This document shows positions 49,587-59,349 of a stretch of 64,000 bases of DNA, piece by piece. Location: NCBI RefSeq assembly GCF_029210485.1, contig NZ_JARGET010000008.1, forward strand, positions 1 through 64,000. Direction: 5' to 3'. The notes beneath the pieces are model-generated. The model did not search any database. It had not been told where the DNA came from and worked only from the letters and a program-made list of their open reading frames with translations. A program made the position numbers and the translations under genes. The first letter of the stretch is position 1. Each line of letters opens with the position of its first letter. Origin of the DNA: Hoeflea sp. YIM 152468. Lineage in GTDB: Bacteria; Pseudomonadota; Alphaproteobacteria; Rhizobiales; Rhizobiaceae.

Positions 49587-50957
49587 TCAGCTTACCAGCC
49601 TGATCAGCCGCGATTTCAACGCGGAAAACGGCGGATAACGCAACGGCACGTCAAACCGCTCGGATTTGGTCAGCACCGCCTTGGCGTGGCTGAATGTATC
49701 AAACGAGGCGCGGCCGTGGCAGGCGCCCATGCCGCTGGCGCCGACACCGCCAAATGGCAATCCGGGAACGGCAAGGTGGGTCACCACCTCGTTGATGCAG
49801 GCCCCGCCTGAACTGGTCTGGCCGAGCACCTGGTCGCGGATCTGTTGCGAATTGGAAAACAGATACAGCGCCAGTGGCTTGGGGCGGCGGTTGACGAAAT
49901 CGATCGCCTCTTCGATGGCACCGTAGCTGATCACCGGCAGCACCGGCCCGAAGATCTCCTGGTTCATCACCGGCGCAGCCGGATCGACGCCGGTGAGCAC
50001 GGTGGGGGCGATGTAGCGGGTTGAGGCATCGGTCTCGCCGCCGCATGCGATCTGGCCGTCACCGATTAGCTTGCTGACGCGGTCGAAATGCTTGTCATTG
50101 ATGATGCGGGCGTAATCCGGGCTGGCTTGCGGATCATCTCCGAAAAACCGCGTCACCGTGGCCTTCAGACCTTCGACGAAGCGCGCCGCGGCTTTCTCCT
50201 GCACCAGCACGTAATCGGGGGCGACGCAGGTCTGGCCGGCGTTGAGGAACTTGCCCCAGGCCACTCGTCGGGCGGCGATCTCGAGATCGCAGTCATCATG
50301 GACAATGCAGGGGCTCTTGCCGCCCAGTTCCAGCGTCACCGGGGTCAGGTGGCTGGCGGCGGCGGTCATGACGACCTTGCCGACATTGGCGCTGCCGGTG
50401 AAAAAGATATGATCAAAATGCTGCGCAAGCAGCTCGGTCGATGTCTCGACACCGCCTTCGACAACCCGGATCGCGTCGGGGTCGAGATAGGCCGGAATCA
50501 GCCGGGCCAGCAGCTTCGAGGTGTGGGCGGATATCTCGGAGGGTTTGAGGACAGCGCAATTGCCGGCGGATATCGCACCGATCAGCGGCATGCCGATCAG
50601 ATAGAACGGATAGTTCCACGGCGCCAGGATCAGCACCACGCCAAGCGGTTCGGGCATGACCGCGCTGCGGCCGGGCTGGTTGGTCAGCGGTGTCGCCACC
50701 CGCTGCGGCCGCATCCAGCTCTTCAGATGCGCCAGCACATGGCGGATCTCGCTCAGCACCGTGCCGGTCTCGACAAGCTGGGTCTCGAAACCCGACCTGC
50801 CTAGATCGGCGTGAAGCGCCTCCAGGATATCGGTCTCGTTTTCCGTGATCATGGCCCGCAGGCGCAGCAATTGCCCGCGCCGCCAGGCGAGCGGGCGGGT
50901 CCTGCGTGCATCATGGGTGACGCGGAGCTTGGCGATGATGTCGGGGATCTGGGTCAT
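49587..50957 (-). CDS. Aldehyde dehydrogenase (class 3 / coniferyl-aldehyde-type)
   Basis: NAD(P)-dependent aldehyde dehydrogenase, 456 residues. LAPWNYPFYL, TGSANVGKVV (cofactor loop), LELGGKSPCIV with the general-base Glu and AGQTCVAPDYVLV with the nucleophilic Cys. The short N-terminus and the C-terminal PPFSALKSRLIRLVS put it in the ALDH3 group, which oxidises medium- to long-chain or aromatic aldehydes. Start ATG 50957 (MTQIPDII) is where similarity begins; frames upstream to 51059 lack it. Confidence 0.92.
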   Translation of the reverse strand: MTQIPDIIAKLRVTHDARRTRPLAWRRGQLLRLRAMITENETDILEALHADLGRSGFETQLVETGTVLSEIRHVLAHLKSWMRPQRVATPLTNQPGRSAVMPEPLGVVLILAPWNYPFYLIGMPLIGAISAGNCAVLKPSEISAHTSKLLARLIPAYLDPDAIRVVEGGVETSTELLAQHFDHIFFTGSANVGKVVMTAAASHLTPVTLELGGKSPCIVHDDCDLEIAARRVAWGKFLNAGQTCVAPDYVLVQEKAAARFVEGLKATVTRFFGDDPQASPDYARIINDKHFDRVSKLIGDGQIACGGETDASTRYIAPTVLTGVDPAAPVMNQEIFGPVLPVISYGAIEEAIDFVNRRPKPLALYLFSNSQQIRDQVLGQTSSGGACINEVVTHLAVPGLPFGGVGASGMGACHGRASFDTFSHAKAVLTKSERFDVPLRYPPFSALKSRLIRLVS

Positions 50958-51190
50958 GTGCAACTGCCTGTACTTCGGGGAACCCCCCGTTCGACCTTCT
51001 GGCCTGTAGCGAAGCCGGGGCCTCGTGCACAAGCCGTTCATCACACCAAGATGCCGCACCTGCAGCGATTGTCCATCCCGATCTGCAAATTGCGCGCCGG
51101 CCAGCGCCGCTTTGACTTAGGCTGACGAACCGCCCATTCTGGTTTCCGGGGGCTGTTGCAGCCCCGTTGGCTTTCAGCCGGGACCCATCG

Positions 51191-51901
51191 ATGCAGCAAG
51201 TGCCTTCCATCGCCGAAATCGCGCTTCTGGCCCGGTCGAATGATCTTGTCGGCTATTTCGGCTATGGCTCGCTGGTCAACCGCGCCACGCTGCGGACCGG
51301 TATCGTTGCCGCCTGGCCAGCGCGGCTCGGCGGCTGGCGGCGGACATGGCGCCCCCGACCGGAGATGGAGCGGGAGAGCGGATCGGACACCGGGCAGGGC
51401 ACCGGCGTTGGGTTCGCAGGTGGGCTGAGGCCGTCGCTGCTGAGCGCGCACCCGGTGGTCGAACCGCCGTCCGGTTTGGCCCCGAAAGCGGGCATTGACG
51501 GGCTGCTGGTGATTGATTTTGCCGAAAATCTCGCCGCCGTCGACGCCCGCGAGTTCCGCTATCACCGCCGCGACATCAGCCTTGCCGATCTCACATTTGC
51601 CTCCGGCGTGCCGGCGCCCGCCGCCGGGGTGGCGGCCCAGATCAGGCTGCATGTCTACGAAGCGCGGCACGAGCCGCCGCCTGTCAATGGTCCTTCGCCG
51701 ATCCTGCGGTCCTATCTCGATGCGGTGATGCAGGGGTTTTACCGCGAATTCGGGCCAGAGGGCGTGCACCGTTTCGTGACCGAGACCCATGCCTTCGACA
51801 CGCCGATCCACGAGGACCGGCATGCGCCGCTGTATCCGCGTGCGGTCAAACTGTCGCCGCGGGAAATTGGGGTGTTTGAGGCCGCCCTGGGCCGGCGGTA
51901 A
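51191..51901 (+). CDS. Gamma-glutamylcyclotransferase-like protein
   Basis: A 236-residue protein with the GGCT-fold signature FGYGSLVNRATL at residues 23-34, the loop that binds the gamma-glutamyl group. A long Arg/Gly-rich insert (about residues 45-80) follows, then HRRDISLADL and the C-terminal TETHAFDTPIHEDRHAPLYPRAV. Family members cyclise gamma-glutamyl compounds or act in glutathione turnover; the substrate here is not known. Confidence 0.8.
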   Translation: MQQVPSIAEIALLARSNDLVGYFGYGSLVNRATLRTGIVAAWPARLGGWRRTWRPRPEMERESGSDTGQGTGVGFAGGLRPSLLSAHPVVEPPSGLAPKAGIDGLLVIDFAENLAAVDAREFRYHRRDISLADLTFASGVPAPAAGVAAQIRLHVYEARHEPPPVNGPSPILRSYLDAVMQGFYREFGPEGVHRFVTETHAFDTPIHEDRHAPLYPRAVKLSPREIGVFEAALGRR

Positions 51902-52038
51902 AGCCTGTGGTCGACTGATTCACATTGCCCGGGTTTGCACGCGCCTCATCTATCGCTATAAGCCCGGTGAATTTAACGATCCGCGGGCAAGTGGCCCGCA
52001 AACCAGCCGGGTCAGCCCCGGCCAACATGGTGAACGAC

Positions 52039-53412
52039 ATGGCACAGAACTGGACCCCATCGAGCTGGCGCGACAAACCGATCCAGCAGGTCCCGGAATA
52101 TCCGGATGCAGAGGCGCTGAAAGTGACTGAAGCGCGGCTGGCCAAGTTTCCGCCGCTGGTGTTTGCGGGTGAGGCCCGCCGGTTGACCGCGGCGCTTGCC
52201 GACGTTGCCGATGGCAGGGGCTTTCTGCTTCAGGGGGGCGACTGCGCCGAAAGCTTCGCCGAGCACGAAGCCGACAATATCCGCGACTTCTTCCGTGTCT
52301 TCCTGCAGATGGCCGTGGTTCTGACCTTTGGCGCCCAGCAGCCGGTGGTCAAGGTCGGCCGTATTGCCGGTCAGTTCGCCAAGCCGCGTTCGGGTCCGAT
52401 GGAAACCCGGGGCGATTCGACGCTGCCGAGCTACCGTGGCGACATCATCAATGGCATCGACTTCAATGAAGCCGACCGCATTCCCAATCCGGAACGTCAG
52501 ATCATGGCCTACCGGCAGTCGGCGGCGACGCTCAACCTGTTGCGCGCCTTTGCCCAGGGCGGCTACGCCAATCTCGACAATGTGCACCAGTGGATGCTCG
52601 GCTTCGTCAAGGACAGCCCCCAGGCCGAGCGCTACCGGGCGCTGGCTGACCGGATTTCCGAGACCATGGATTTCATGAAGGCGATCGGCATTACCGCCGA
52701 CAACCATTCCAATCTGCGCGAGACCGATTTCTTCACCAGCCATGAAGCGCTGCTTCTGGGCTATGAGCAGGCGATGACCCGCACCGATTCGACCTCGGGC
52801 GATTTCTACGCCACCTCAGGTCACATGATCTGGATCGGCGACCGCACAAGGCAGGCCGACCACGCCCATGTCGAATTTGCCCGCGGCATCAAGAACCCGA
52901 TCGGTCTCAAATGCGGCCCGTCGCTTGAGCCCGACGATCTGATGAACCTGCTCGACATCCTCAACCCGGCCAATGAAGCCGGCCGGATGACGCTGATCGC
53001 CCGCTTCGGTCACGACAAGGTGGCCGATCACCTGCCCAAGCTCATTCGCGCCGTCGAGCGCGAGGGCCGCAAGGTGGTGTGGTCGTGCGATCCGATGCAT
53101 GGCAACACCATCACCATGAACAACTACAAGACCCGGCCGTTCGAGCGGATCCTGTCGGAGGTGGATTCGTTCTTCCAGATCCACCGCGCCGAGGGCACCC
53201 ATCCCGGCGGCATCCATATCGAGATGACCGGCAAGAACGTCACCGAATGCACCGGCGGCGCCCGGGCGCTTACCGGCGAAGACCTGCAGGACCGCTACCA
53301 CACCCATTGCGACCCGCGTCTTAATGCCGACCAGGCCCTCGAACTCGCCTTCCTCGTCGCCGAACGCATGAAGGGCGGACGGGATGAACAGAAGGCGGTC
53401 GTGAACGGGTAA
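52039..53412 (+). CDS. 3-deoxy-7-phosphoheptulonate synthase, class II
   Basis: First enzyme of the shikimate pathway (phosphoenolpyruvate plus erythrose 4-phosphate to DAHP). 457 residues, plant-type class II. Key segments: [18 protein letters not shown] with the metal-binding Cys, [30 protein letters not shown] with the metal His, [12 protein letters not shown] with the metal Glu and [16 protein letters not shown] with the metal Asp. The start [11 protein letters not shown] at ATG 52039 matches rhizobial homologues. A strong terminator follows. Confidence 0.97.
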   Translation: MAQNWTPSSWRDKPIQQVPEYPDAEALKVTEARLAKFPPLVFAGEARRLTAALADVADGRGFLLQGGDCAESFAEHEADNIRDFFRVFLQMAVVLTFGAQQPVVKVGRIAGQFAKPRSGPMETRGDSTLPSYRGDIINGIDFNEADRIPNPERQIMAYRQSAATLNLLRAFAQGGYANLDNVHQWMLGFVKDSPQAERYRALADRISETMDFMKAIGITADNHSNLRETDFFTSHEALLLGYEQAMTRTDSTSGDFYATSGHMIWIGDRTRQADHAHVEFARGIKNPIGLKCGPSLEPDDLMNLLDILNPANEAGRMTLIARFGHDKVADHLPKLIRAVEREGRKVVWSCDPMHGNTITMNNYKTRPFERILSEVDSFFQIHRAEGTHPGGIHIEMTGKNVTECTGGARALTGEDLQDRYHTHCDPRLNADQALELAFLVAERMKGGRDEQKAVVNG

Positions 53413-53444
53413 GGGGCCGGTCGCACCTGTCTGACACGATTACA

Positions 53445-53480
53445 AAAACGCCGGGGGAGACCCCGGCGTTTTGCGTTTTT
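53445..53480 (+). terminator. Intrinsic terminator after DAHP synthase
   Basis: Perfect 12-bp stem AAAACGCCGGGG (53445-53456) and CCCCGGCGTTTT (53461-53472) with a GAGA tetraloop, followed by GCGTTTTT, 32 bases past the stop codon. Confidence 0.95.
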
Positions 53481-53513
53481 GGGTGTGAGGTTTCTGGCCG
53501 CGATCTCTCCACC

Positions 53514-53650
53514 CGTCATCCCGGACTTGATCCGGGATCCAGCCACCGCGCGTCGGCGCGGTGTATGACTCTGTCACTTGCCTGGTAACCTGGTCTCCCG
53601 GCTCGCGGACGCTCGCCTGCTGGATGCCGGATCAAGTCCGGCATGACGGA
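53514..53650. repeat. Rhizobial palindromic repeat element
   Basis: Outer arms 53514-53544 (core TCATCCCGGACTTGATCC) and 53620-53650 (core CCGGATCAAGTCCGG, ends GCATGACGG) are inverted copies; the middle 75 bases hold a Ser/Arg-unlike, G+C-rich sequence. Related to the element at 30902-31015. Confidence 0.88.
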
Positions 53651-53821
53651 GAGTGCAGACTCCATGATTTTCTTCGAAATACGCAGCGAACCTCCACCCG
53701 TCATCATCCTGGGTTGGGAGGCGGAGGATGATGACGGCGGGATGTCGCAAATGTCGGTAGCATGGCAGCGCCAGTCCGTGGTTTGATGGCGCAGCCTGAT
53801 TCCCATCCTCTGGAGGCCCCC

Positions 53822-54244
53822 ATGTCAGACGCTCAGATCCGCACCGGCAAATGCAACTGCGGCGCGGTGTCATTCCGCACCCGGGGGCCCTTGCGCGAAG
53901 TCGTCGCCTGCCATTGTTCGCAGTGCCGGCGGCAATCGGGGCTCTATTTCGCCGCCACCAATGTGGCTGACGAGCGGATCGAGATCGAAGGCGCGGCCAA
54001 CATCACCTGGTACCAGGCCTCCGAATTTGCCAGACGCGGCTTCTGCGCCACCTGCGGCTCGGCGCTGTTCTGGAAGCATCAGGCGGACCCGCACATTTCG
54101 GTGCTGGCGGGCGCTTTCGACCAGCCAACCGGGCTCACGCTCACCAAGCACATCTTCTGCGCCGACAAGGGCGATTTCTACCAGATCGCCGACGGCTTGC
54201 CGCAATATGCCAAGGGCTCGGCGGGGTTGCGGGTGGCGGACTGA
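53822..54244 (+). CDS. GFA family (glutathione-dependent formaldehyde-activating-like) protein
   Basis: A 140-residue zinc-binding Mss4-like-fold protein. Zinc ligands in GKCNCGAVSF, ACHCSQCRRQSG and GFCATCGSALFWK, and ADPHISVLAGAFDQPTG is the family's late segment. Most such proteins are of unknown function despite the name. Translated from ATG 53822, preceded by GGAGG. Confidence 0.9.
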   Translation: MSDAQIRTGKCNCGAVSFRTRGPLREVVACHCSQCRRQSGLYFAATNVADERIEIEGAANITWYQASEFARRGFCATCGSALFWKHQADPHISVLAGAFDQPTGLTLTKHIFCADKGDFYQIADGLPQYAKGSAGLRVAD

Positions 54245-55215
54245 GGCCGCTCTCTACCTTTGTGGGTGAGGCATATTCGGAACCAGCCGCTTGCGCCAAT
54301 CTCCCCCCTTGCGGGGGAGATGTCACGCAGTGACAGAGGGGGGCAGGCTTCGGCTTGATCCGTGGAATCGGTGTGCGTATGGACCCACACCCCCCTCTGT
54401 CGGTTTCACCGACATCTCCCCCGCAAGGGGGGAGATTGGACTCCGCGAAATGCGTCTTATTTACGTGGACGATTCCCCCCCCCGCGTCTCCAGCAATTCC
54501 AATCCCTTACCGCAATTCCGCGCCAATCTTTTCCCCACATCCCGAAGCCGTGCCAGACTCGGCGTGCTCCCGCTTCCGGATGGATCGCGAACGTTTCGAT
54601 GCAGGCGGGAGGGAATGCCCCGGTGGAGGTGTCCTAACGTAGGGTGCGGCTGCCGGGGAGGCGATGGCCAACGCGGTTCCGCTGGCGGGCGGCGCTCTTT
54701 CGTGCGCGCCGTGCAAAGCCAGCCACCGGGCCGGGTTCCCGTCCTGGCTCGCGCAAGCGGGCGAGGCGTGCGGAACCCACAAGTCCGGGCCTGTGGCGGA
54801 CATGGCGCGTTTTGCGTCAGGGTCCGTGCCGGAACTTGCGCCCAAAGCAGCTCCCGTGGTCCGTCCAGGCTGCGGCCGGGGCAACCCGGGCGGAGGGCCC
54901 TGAAGAGGGGCAGGTGAGTAAGCCAGCTCCTGTGCGCTGCGAGGCCGACGCCTGTCGGATGCGGACATCATCCGGCGAGATTCGGGCCGCGCGCGTGCTG
55001 CGCCACCGTTTTTTACATTTTCCGTAAGGCAAAGCCCGCGTGCGGCCCTCCGGATTTGACCTTCCCAACCCTGTCGACGTGGTCGACCGGCGGCCTTGGC
55101 ACGCCGGATCGGGCGTGCCGAAACCGTTGTTCATCAAAAGCGAACGCTCAGTGATCAAGTTTGGATCTACCGTGAACGTCAATCCGCAGCTAGGTTGCAC
55201 TCAAGGAGACAGACC
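54245..55215. other. Intergenic region of nearly 1 kb, gene-poor
   Basis: 971 bases between the GFA gene and the dioxygenase gene. The left part holds the inverted repeat at 54296-54439. The remaining 770 bases have open frames on both strands but none with recognisable similarity, ribosome-binding site and start; I do not call a gene. Confidence 0.55.
54296..54439. repeat. Long inverted repeat with nested hairpins
   Basis: Left arm 54296-54343 and right arm 54390-54439 are near-perfect reverse complements (both contain CCAATCTCCCCCCTTGCGGG in one orientation) and differ only in a central loop. Each arm also folds on itself (CTCCCCC/GGGGGAG). It resembles palindromic repeats abundant in rhizobial intergenic DNA. 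Confidence 0.88.
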
Positions 55216-56061
55216 ATGACCGCACGCCTTGATTTTTCCGCCGCGCCGCTGCCGGCCTTGTTCATCTCGCACGGATCGCCCGATACGGCGATTGCCGACA
55301 CTGCGGCCGCCGGCTGGCTCAAGCGGCTGGCGGCAGAGCTGCCGCGGCCCCGCGCCATCGTGGTTGTCAGCGCCCATTTCGAGGTCACCGGTCATGTCGC
55401 CGTTTCCGCCGATCCGAAGCCCGAAACCATTCATGATTTCGGTGGCTTCGCGCCCGAGCTCTATGCCATTCAATACCCTGCGCCGGGCGAGCCGGAACTG
55501 GCACGGCAGATCGCCGGCCGCCTTCAGACAGCGGGTTTTGCCGCCCGCGCGGTTGACAGCCGCGGCTTTGACCATGGCGTCTGGGTGCCGCTGACACTGA
55601 TCTATCCCGATGCGCAGATCCCGGTGGTCTCGGTTTCGGTCGATCCGCAGCAAGGCCCGGCGCATCATTACCGGCTGGGCCAGGCGCTCGCAGGCCTTGG
55701 CCGCGACGGCGTGCTGGTCATCGGCTCGGGCTCGTTCACCCACAATCTCGGCGAGGCCTTCAAGGCGCTTCGCACAGGCAAGCGGACAGCCCCGGTGCCG
55801 GGCTGGGTGCAGGCGTTCACCACCTGGATGGGCGAGCGGCTGGCGGCCAACGATATTGCAGGCCTGCTCGCCTATCGCGCGACGGCGCCGTTTGCGGTCG
55901 AAAACCACCCGACCGACGAGCATCTGCTGCCGCTCTACGTGGCCATGGGCGCGGCAGGCGAAACAGGCACGGCGCAACTGCTGCATGACAGCGCCGAATT
56001 CGGCGTGCTGTCGATGAGCATGTGGCGGTTTGATCCGGCCCCTGTAACTCAAGCGGCTTAA
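55216..56061 (+). CDS. Class III extradiol dioxygenase (DODA/YgiD-like)
   Basis: A 281-residue non-heme iron dioxygenase fold. Metal- and substrate-binding residues appear in LFISHGSPDTAI (His), VVVSAHFEV (His), GFDHGVWVPL and GSGSFTHNL (His). The family includes plant DOPA 4,5-dioxygenase and E. coli YgiD, which acts on L-DOPA-like catechols; the physiological substrate is uncertain. AAGGAGA precedes the ATG. Confidence 0.92.
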   Translation: MTARLDFSAAPLPALFISHGSPDTAIADTAAAGWLKRLAAELPRPRAIVVVSAHFEVTGHVAVSADPKPETIHDFGGFAPELYAIQYPAPGEPELARQIAGRLQTAGFAARAVDSRGFDHGVWVPLTLIYPDAQIPVVSVSVDPQQGPAHHYRLGQALAGLGRDGVLVIGSGSFTHNLGEAFKALRTGKRTAPVPGWVQAFTTWMGERLAANDIAGLLAYRATAPFAVENHPTDEHLLPLYVAMGAAGETGTAQLLHDSAEFGVLSMSMWRFDPAPVTQAA

Positions 56062-56096
56062 CCTCGTCTTCAGGCCAACTGCTCTAAAGCGTCAGC

Positions 56097-56318
56097 ATGA
56101 TTTTGTGCTACCGCCCTGGTCCATCCTGTCTTGCGCTCGCGCTAGCTCTCAGCCTGTCGGGGTGCGGCAGCTATGTGGTGGCCAGAACCCTCACCGGTGC
56201 CGGTTCGCTTGCGGTGGGCGGTGCAGCTGGGGCGGTCAGACTGACCGGTACGGCCGTCGGTGCGACCGCAGAAGCGGTTGCCGGCCTTGGCCGGGCTGAC
56301 GAGAGCGGCTACGAGTAG
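56097..56318 (+). CDS. Small lipoprotein
   Basis: A 73-residue protein with a lipoprotein signal: hydrophobic segment (residues 8-20) followed by the lipobox LSGC, Cys22 lipidated. The mature part is small and Gly/Ala-rich (VGGAAGAVRLTGTAVGATAEAVAG), resembling short envelope lipoproteins. Function unknown. Confidence 0.7.
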   Translation: MILCYRPGPSCLALALALSLSGCGSYVVARTLTGAGSLAVGGAAGAVRLTGTAVGATAEAVAGLGRADESGYE

Positions 56319-56414
56319 GAGCAGGCTACACGAAGGCGGGGCAATCGGCCGATTGATCCGCCGATCCGATTTCGATGATTTGCAAGTGCTGCAAGTTGGG
56401 GTAACACCAATCTC

Positions 56415-58100
56415 ATGACCCAGACCCAAGCTTCTCCGCCCGACATTTTGCGCATTGCTGTCGCCCAGCTCAATCCGACCGTTGGCGATATTGCCGGCAA
56501 TCTTGCAAAGGCGCGTGAGGCGCGGGCAGATGCAGCCCGCCATGGCGCGGATGTGGTGCTGTTTACCGAACTGTTCATCGCCGGCTATCCGCCCGAGGAT
56601 CTGGTTCTCAAACCGGCCTTCCTCGCCAGTTGCCTCAAGGCGGTCGACGCGCTGGCGGCCGACACCGGCGACGGCGGCCCTGCGGTGATCATCGGCTATC
56701 CGCGCGCGGAAGCCGGCAAGCGCTTCAATTCGGTGGCGGTGCTCGACGGCGGCAAGCAGATCGCCTGGCGCGATAAGGTCGACCTGCCCAATTACGGTGA
56801 ATTCGACGAAAAGCGGGTGTTTGATGTCGGCGACATGCCCGGCCCGGTGGCGGTGCGCGGCGTGCGCCTCGGCATTCCGGTGTGCGAGGACATCTGGGGC
56901 GAGCTTGGCGTGTGCGAAACATTGAGCGAAAGCGGTGCTGAAATCCTGCTGGTTCCCAACGGTTCGCCCTATTATCGCGGCAAGGTTGAAGTTCGCCAGC
57001 AGGTGGTGCTCAAACAGGTGATCGAAAGCGGCCTGCCGCTGATCTATGCCAACCAGGTCGGCGGCCAGGACGAACTGGTGTTTGACGGCGCCAGCTTCGC
57101 GCTCAACGCCGACAAGAGTCTCGCCTTCCAGATGAGCCAGTTCGAGGATACCGTGTCCGTCTCCACCTGGAAGCGGCAGAAGGATGGCGGCTGGGTCTGC
57201 GCCAAGGGGCCGATGTCGGCCATCCCGGAACGCGAGGAGGCCGACTACCGGGCCTGCATGCTGGGGCTGCGCGACTACGTCAACAAGAACGGTTTCCGCA
57301 ATGTGGTGCTGGGCCTGTCGGGCGGGATTGATTCGGCCATCTGCGCGGCGCTGGTCGTCGATGCGCTGGGGGAGGAGCGCTTGCGCGCCGTCATGCTGCC
57401 CTACCGCTACACCACCGAAACCTCACTCCTTGATGCCCAGGCCTGCGCCACCGCACTGGGATGCCGCTATGATACGGTGGCGATCGAAGAGCCGGTGCAG
57501 GGCTTTCTCTCGGCGCTGGGCGAGATGTTCGAAGGCACCGAGGATGGCGTCACCGAAGAGAACCTGCAAAGCCGGGCGCGCGGCGTCATCCTGATGGCGA
57601 TCTCCAACAAGTTCGGCTCGATGGTGGTGACGACGGGCAACAAGAGCGAGATGTCGGTCGGCTACGCCACGCTGTATGGCGACATGAACGGCGGCTTCAA
57701 CCCGATCAAGGATCTCTACAAGACCCAGGTCTATGCCCTGTCGCGCTGGCGCAATGCCCATGTGCCGCCGGGTGCGCTGGGGCCTTCGGGGGAAGTCATT
57801 CCGGTCAACATTATCGACAAGGCCCCCTCGGCGGAACTCCGTCCGGACCAGACCGATCAGGATTCGCTACCGCCCTATCCGGTGCTTGATGACATTCTCG
57901 AATGCCTGGTGGAGAACGAGATGGGCGTCGAGGACATCGTGGCCCGCGGCCATGACGTGGCCATTGTCCACCGCATCGAGCATTTGCTCTACCTCGCCGA
58001 ATACAAGCGCCGCCAGTCGGCGCCTGGGGTCAAGATCACCCGCAAGAATTTCGGACGCGACAGGCGCTACCCGATTACCAACCGGTTCAGGGATCGCTGA
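56415..58100 (+). CDS. nadE: NAD+ synthase, glutamine-hydrolysing
   Basis: Final step of NAD biosynthesis: nicotinate adenine dinucleotide, ATP and glutamine to NAD. 561 residues with an N-terminal nitrilase-fold glutaminase (catalytic Glu in VLFTELFIAGYPPEDL, Lys in WRDKVDLPNYGEFDE, Cys in VCEDIWGELGV) and a C-terminal synthetase domain with the P-loop GLSGGIDSAICAAL and LFYRYTT-type (LPYRYTTETSLLDAQ). The stop overlaps the MFS transporter start by one base (TGATG). Confidence 0.97.
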   Translation: MTQTQASPPDILRIAVAQLNPTVGDIAGNLAKAREARADAARHGADVVLFTELFIAGYPPEDLVLKPAFLASCLKAVDALAADTGDGGPAVIIGYPRAEAGKRFNSVAVLDGGKQIAWRDKVDLPNYGEFDEKRVFDVGDMPGPVAVRGVRLGIPVCEDIWGELGVCETLSESGAEILLVPNGSPYYRGKVEVRQQVVLKQVIESGLPLIYANQVGGQDELVFDGASFALNADKSLAFQMSQFEDTVSVSTWKRQKDGGWVCAKGPMSAIPEREEADYRACMLGLRDYVNKNGFRNVVLGLSGGIDSAICAALVVDALGEERLRAVMLPYRYTTETSLLDAQACATALGCRYDTVAIEEPVQGFLSALGEMFEGTEDGVTEENLQSRARGVILMAISNKFGSMVVTTGNKSEMSVGYATLYGDMNGGFNPIKDLYKTQVYALSRWRNAHVPPGALGPSGEVIPVNIIDKAPSAELRPDQTDQDSLPPYPVLDDILECLVENEMGVEDIVARGHDVAIVHRIEHLLYLAEYKRRQSAPGVKITRKNFGRDRRYPITNRFRDR

Positions 58101-59314
58101 TGCTTCTGACATTTCTGCGCGACAATGCCCGCTGGGTCGCCGGCGGTTTTTTTCTGACGTTCTTCTCCTCGTTCGGGCAGACGTTTTTCATCTCGCTGTC
58201 AGCCGGCGACATCCGCGCCGAGTATGGATTGAGCCATGGCGGATTTGGCTCCCTGTACATGATCGCCACGCTGGCGAGTGCCGCGAGCCTGCCGTTTGTC
58301 GGCAAGATTATCGACAGGATCAGCGTTGCCTCGACCGTGGCTCTGGCCGCCCCGGTGCTGGCGCTTGCCTGCCTGCTGATGGCGTGGTCCACCTCCCTGG
58401 CGCTTCTGGTGCTGGCGATCTATCTGCTCAGGCTGTTCGGGCAGGGCATGTTCACCCATATCGCCATGACCGCGATGGGGCGCTGGTTTGCGGCGCAGCG
58501 CGGCCGGGCGATCTCGCTGACCACCATCGGTGTCAATTTCGGCGAGGCGCTGTTTCCAATCAGTTTTGTCGCCGCGGCGGCTCTGGTGGGCTGGCGCGGC
58601 ACCTGGCTGCTGGCCGCAAGCGTGCTGATGCTGGTGGCCTTGCCGGTGATTTACGCGCTGCTCAGGCGCGAGCGCACGCCGCAGTCGGTTGTTGTCGACC
58701 CCAACCGACCGGCTGCAAGGGAGTGGACCCGCAGTGAAGTGATCCATGATCCGTTGTTCTGGGCGGCGATGGCCGGGGTTCTGGCGCCATCCTTCATCGG
58801 CACGACGGTGTTCTTTCACCAGGTCTACCTGTCCGAATTGCGGGGTTGGGATCCCAGCGTGTTTGCTGCATCCTTTGCGCTCATGTCGGCGATGAACATC
58901 CTGTTTGCGCTGGTCTCGGGGCATTTGATTGACCGGTTTTCGGCGATCCGGATGCTGCCGATCTTTCTGCTGCCGCTGTCACTGTCGTGCTTCGTGCTGG
59001 CGTTCACCAATGCGCCCTGGGGTGCTTACGTGTTCATGGCGCTGATGGGCGTGTCCTACGGATTTTCGTCAACCCTGTTCGGGGCGTTGTGGCCGGAGCT
59101 TTACGGTACCAGGCATCTTGGCGGGATCAGGTCGCTGATCGTCGCCTTCATGGTATTCGGCACTGCGGTCGGGCCGGGTCTGACCGGTGGGCTGATCGAC
59201 GCCGGCGTGTCCTATCCGGCCCAGATCACTGCCATGGGCGTCTACAGCGTGCTCATCAGTGTGGTGCTGATTCAGGTCAGCCGCCGAGCGCTGGCGCGCA
59301 ACGCCCGGAATTAG
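58100..59314 (+). CDS. Major facilitator superfamily transporter
   Basis: A 404-residue transporter with 12 predicted spans. Conserved MFS signatures: GKIIDRISVASTVALAAPVL in loop 2-3, GRAISLTTIGVNFGEAL in TM5-like region, and a central hydrophilic loop around residue 200 (ERTPQSVVVDPNRPAAREWTR). Translationally coupled to nadE. The pattern (DIRAEYGLSHGGFGSLYMIATL) resembles oxalate/formate-type and nitrate-type exchangers, but the substrate cannot be named. Confidence 0.9.
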   Translation: MLLTFLRDNARWVAGGFFLTFFSSFGQTFFISLSAGDIRAEYGLSHGGFGSLYMIATLASAASLPFVGKIIDRISVASTVALAAPVLALACLLMAWSTSLALLVLAIYLLRLFGQGMFTHIAMTAMGRWFAAQRGRAISLTTIGVNFGEALFPISFVAAAALVGWRGTWLLAASVLMLVALPVIYALLRRERTPQSVVVDPNRPAAREWTRSEVIHDPLFWAAMAGVLAPSFIGTTVFFHQVYLSELRGWDPSVFAASFALMSAMNILFALVSGHLIDRFSAIRMLPIFLLPLSLSCFVLAFTNAPWGAYVFMALMGVSYGFSSTLFGALWPELYGTRHLGGIRSLIVAFMVFGTAVGPGLTGGLIDAGVSYPAQITAMGVYSVLISVVLIQVSRRALARNARN

Positions 59315-59349
59315 CGCGGCGTCGCAATCGCGCGACGGTTTGGGCCGGA

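Noticed and set aside
30902-54439. The palindromic repeats as a CRISPR array
   Set aside because: Copies are far apart, inverted rather than direct, have no regular spacers, and no cas gene is present.
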